Position numbers and translations under genes: made by a program. The notes under the pieces are model-generated. The model saw only the letters and a list, made by a program, of their open reading frames with translations, ran no database searches and was not told the DNA's origin. Shown here in pieces: positions 5,489 through 7,246 of a stretch of DNA of 7,246 nucleotides (within the stretch, counting starts at the first letter, position 1; the number at the start of each line of letters is the position of its first letter). Origin of the DNA: Acidimicrobiaceae bacterium (GTDB taxonomy: Bacteria > Actinomycetota > Acidimicrobiia > Acidimicrobiales > Salinilacustritrichaceae); contig DMTU01000005.1 in NCBI GenBank assembly GCA_003476595.1, forward strand, positions 1,026 to 8,271, in the 5' to 3' direction.

Positions 5489-6275
5489 GTTCGGTATGCC
5501 TAACAAGCGGGGTGCAGAGACCTTCCCACGGGTGCACCTGTGCGAGGTCGTGCGGACCCGGCAGGTCACGCCGATGGTGCAGCGGGTCACGCTCGGCGGC
5601 TGCGGCCTCGCCGGCTTCCCCGCCGTGGGCGCCGATGCGTTCGCGTACCTGCTGCTGCCGCCGGCGGGCCGCAGCGACCTGACCATCGGGCTCGACTTCG
5701 ACTGGGCCCACGTCCGGTCGATGGCGAAGGACGAGCGTCCCCGCGGCGCCTACTACAGCGTCCGCCACCACCGGCCCGAGCGGCTCGAGATCGACCTCGA
5801 CGTCGTGCTGCACGACGACGGGGTCGCCTCCGGCTGGGCTGCGGCCGCCGCGCCCGGGGACAAGGCCGCCCTGTGGGGGCCCCGGGTCCTGTTCCTCCCG
5901 CCGACCGACGCGGCCTGGACGCTGCTGGTCGCCGACGACACCGCGGTGCCGGCGATGCTGTCGATCCTCGACCACTGGCCGGCCGACCACCGGGTGGTCG
6001 CCGTGGCCGAGGTGGCCGACGCCGCCGAGGTGCGCGACGTCCGGCCCGGGCCGTGCGTCGACCTGCGCTGGGCCCGGCGCGACCGGGGCGAGCGGGCCGC
6101 GGACGTTGTGCGCACCCTCCGCCTGCCACCCGGCCCCGGCTACGCGTGGGGCGGCGGCGAGCACGCCTGGATCCAGGAGCTGGACGCGCTGGCAGCCGAC
6201 GTGCACGGCATCGACGCCGACCGTCGCTCCTTCACGTCCTACTGGCGACGCAACCAGCCGACCGGGCTGCGATGA
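5487..6275 (+). CDS. Siderophore-interacting FAD protein (ferric-siderophore reductase family)
   Basis: A 262-residue member of the SIP/ViuB family. The N-terminal FAD-binding barrel is seen from RVHLCEVVRTRQVTPMVQRVTLGG (15-38) to the flavin motif GAYYSVRHHRPE (87-98, family RxYTxR) and the block LDVVLHDDGVASGWA to PGDKAALWGPR (104-133). The C-terminal NAD(P)H/SIP domain carries VADDTAVPAML (148-158, family GDETALPA) and ends in YAWGGGEHAWIQELD (219-233) and SYWRRN (251-256, family GYWRRG). Known members reduce Fe(III)-siderophore in the cytoplasm to release iron. The start is uncertain: ATG 5487 has weak GGTGA upstream, ATG 5496 suits a leaderless mRNA, and GTG 5532 begins near the conserved core. 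First gene of the iron operon; its stop overlaps the ATPase start by ATGA. Confidence 0.9.
   Translation: MFGMPNKRGAETFPRVHLCEVVRTRQVTPMVQRVTLGGCGLAGFPAVGADAFAYLLLPPAGRSDLTIGLDFDWAHVRSMAKDERPRGAYYSVRHHRPERLEIDLDVVLHDDGVASGWAAAAAPGDKAALWGPRVLFLPPTDAAWTLLVADDTAVPAMLSILDHWPADHRVVAVAEVADAAEVRDVRPGPCVDLRWARRDRGERAADVVRTLRLPPGPGYAWGGGEHAWIQELDALAADVHGIDADRRSFTSYWRRNQPTGLR
5488..5505. promoter_or_regulatory. 18-bp palindrome, possible DtxR/IdeR-type metalloregulator site
   Basis: TGTTCGGTATGCCTAACA is a dyad in which seven of nine base pairs are symmetric (TGTTnGGnATnCCnAACA). Its right half CCTAA, and the run GG-T-A-T-G-CC-TAAC, resemble DtxR/IdeR iron boxes (TTAGG...CCTAA), but the spacing between half-sites is shorter than the classic 19-bp box. 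It sits over the candidate start codons of a siderophore utilisation operon, where an iron-dependent repressor is expected. Confidence 0.5.
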
Positions 6276-7054
6276 GCGCGCTCACGACCCACCGGCTGTG
6301 CGTGGGCCACGGTGACCGCACGGTCGTGGCCGACGCCGAGCTGACCTTCGCCCCCGGCCGCTGCACCGCGATCGTCGGTGCGAACGGCTCGGGGAAGTCG
6401 ACCCTGCTGCGCACCGTGGCCGGCCTGGCCGCACCGCTCGGCGGGCACGTCCAGCTGGGCGACCGCGACCTCGGCTCGCTCCGGGCGCGGGAGCTGGCCC
6501 GCCACCTGGCCTTCCTGCCCCAGGCGCCGCTGGTGCCGGCCGGGATCACCGTGGCCGAGCTGGTCGCGCTCGGGCGCCACCCGCACCGGCGCCTGCTCGG
6601 CGCGCCGTCCGCGGGCGACGATGCCGCCGTCGCCGAGGCCATGGCCCAGACCGGACTCGAGGACCTGGCCGAGCGTCCGGTCGACCAGCTCTCCGGCGGC
6701 GAGCGCCAGCGGGTGTGGATCGCGGTCGCCCTCGCCCAGCAGGCGCCGGTGCTGCTGCTCGACGAGCCGACCACCTTCCTCGACATCCGCCACCAGCTCG
6801 AGGTGCTCGCCCTGGCCCGTCGCCTCTGCGACGAGGGCGGGCGCACCGTCGTGGCCGTCCTCCACGACCTGAACCAGGCCGCCGCGTTCTCCGACCAGCT
6901 GGTGGTCCTCGGCGGCGGCCGGATCCTGGCCCAGGGCCCACCCGGCGACGTGCTGTCCGCCGACCTGCTGGCCGAGGCCTTCGGCGTGCACGCCGAAGTG
7001 CACCTCGACGACGACGCCCGCCCGACGTGCCGCTTCCACGCCGCCCTCGTCTGA
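6272..7054 (+). CDS. ABC transporter ATP-binding protein, FecE/FepC-type iron-siderophore import
   Basis: A 260-residue ATPase with all nucleotide-binding motifs intact: Walker A GANGSGKST (36-44), Q-loop Gln84 in AFLPQAP, signature LSGGERQR (140-147), Walker B VLLLDEP (160-166), D-loop FLDI (169-172) and switch His198 in AVLHDLNQA. The IRHQLEVL and LHDLNQA segments are typical of the ferric-siderophore, haem and B12 importer ATPases, which power uptake through BtuCD-type permeases at the inner face of the membrane. The start ATG (6272) overlaps the stop of the reductase gene as ATGA, giving translational coupling. Next to a siderophore reductase and a lipoprotein, ferric-siderophore import is the best reading; haem or cobalamin are less likely. 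No permease gene is in view, so it is expected downstream. Confidence 0.93.
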   Translation: MSALTTHRLCVGHGDRTVVADAELTFAPGRCTAIVGANGSGKSTLLRTVAGLAAPLGGHVQLGDRDLGSLRARELARHLAFLPQAPLVPAGITVAELVALGRHPHRRLLGAPSAGDDAAVAEAMAQTGLEDLAERPVDQLSGGERQRVWIAVALAQQAPVLLLDEPTTFLDIRHQLEVLALARRLCDEGGRTVVAVLHDLNQAAAFSDQLVVLGGGRILAQGPPGDVLSADLLAEAFGVHAEVHLDDDARPTCRFHAALV

Positions 7055-7080
7055 CCTCATCCCCCACCAACGAACCCCCT

Positions 7081-7086
7081 GAGGAG
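7081..7086 (+). promoter_or_regulatory. Ribosome binding site of the lipoprotein gene
   Basis: GAGGAG lies six bases before the ATG at 7093 and is the clearest plus-strand Shine-Dalgarno in the window. It fixes the lipoprotein start. The 38-base gap after the ATPase stop shows no hairpin, so the gene is probably in the same operon. Confidence 0.8.
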
Positions 7087-7092
7087 ACCCCG

Positions 7093-7246
7093 ATGCGACG
7101 CATCACGTTCGTGTTCACCCTGCTGGCCCTCGCCGCCGGCCTCACCGCCTGCGGCGACGACGACAGCGGCGCGGCGGTGTCCGGTGACGCCGCGAGCGAG
7201 GCGACCGCCGAGACCAGCACCGAGACCGAGGAGACCACCGAGGAGG
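7093..7246 (+). CDS. N-terminal part of a lipoprotein, probably siderophore-binding protein (truncated by window)
   Basis: Fifty-one codons are visible before the window ends. They begin with a lipoprotein signal peptide: MRRIT, then the hydrophobic stretch FVFTLLALAAGL and the lipobox LTAC with the lipidated Cys20. After it comes an acidic, Thr/Ser/Glu/Asp-rich linker (GDDDSG, then T-E repeats from about residue 40), typical of actinobacterial substrate-binding lipoproteins tethered to the outer face of the membrane. The mature domain is outside the window, so the family is inferred only from the neighbours (siderophore reductase and FecE-type ATPase), which make a FecB/FepB-like binding protein most likely. 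Another lipoprotein type cannot be excluded. Confidence 0.8.
   Translation, partial: MRRITFVFTLLALAAGLTACGDDDSGAAVSGDAASEATAETSTETEETTEE

Noticed and set aside
5489..5507. A classic 19-bp IdeR/DtxR iron box
   Set aside because: Aligned to TTAGGTTAGGCTAACCTAA the left 15 positions match fairly well but the last four do not, so I report only a DtxR-like palindrome.
1..7246. CRISPR arrays, tRNA or rRNA genes, insertion sequences, attachment sites
   Set aside because: No regularly spaced repeats, cloverleaf sequence, transposase or integrase motif, or flanking target duplication was seen on either strand.

Overview
The window is very GC-rich, with G or C at most third codon positions, two apparent GTG starts (122-829 and 3072-4673), tightly packed genes and some promoters that may drive leaderless mRNAs. 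This points to a high-GC actinobacterium. The protein families fit this (an IlvG-type TPP enzyme like the mycobacterial one, a DinB protein with a CPECGFDA-like start, a ferric-siderophore uptake cluster). I cannot fix the genus from the sequence; an acidimicrobial-type lineage is only a guess. There is no phage, transposon, CRISPR array, tRNA or rRNA.

Left part (1-2459, minus strand): a thiamine-diphosphate enzyme of the acetolactate synthase / 2-hydroxyacyl-CoA lyase type is followed 10 bases later by a PIG-L/LmbE-type deacetylase whose Shine-Dalgarno overlaps the upstream stop codon, so the two form an operon. Beyond them is a 14-bp tandem repeat and possibly the first codons of a further minus-strand gene cut by the window edge.

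Middle part (2460-5404): a DinB-fold putative metal enzyme is transcribed divergently from the TPP operon across a 58-base gap that holds a 10-bp direct repeat. It converges on a 14-TM-type DHA2 drug/proton antiporter (minus strand). The antiporter is divergent from a TetR regulator, and the spacer between them holds duplicated promoter/operator-like blocks. This is the classic layout of a TetR repressor controlling itself and a neighbouring efflux pump.

Right part (5405-7246, plus strand): a ferric-siderophore uptake operon with a siderophore-interacting flavoreductase, a FecE/FepC-type ATPase (ATGA overlap with the reductase) and the start of a lipoprotein, presumably the substrate-binding protein. 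The operon is preceded by a perfect 11-bp hairpin and by an 18-bp palindrome, overlapping the candidate start codons, that resembles DtxR/IdeR metalloregulator sites. Permease genes would be expected just beyond the right edge.

Overall the gene content is recognisable. The most interesting material is in the intergenic DNA (palindromes and duplicated blocks) and in the uncertain substrate of the TPP enzyme/deacetylase pair. I see no convincing sign of a wholly new system.
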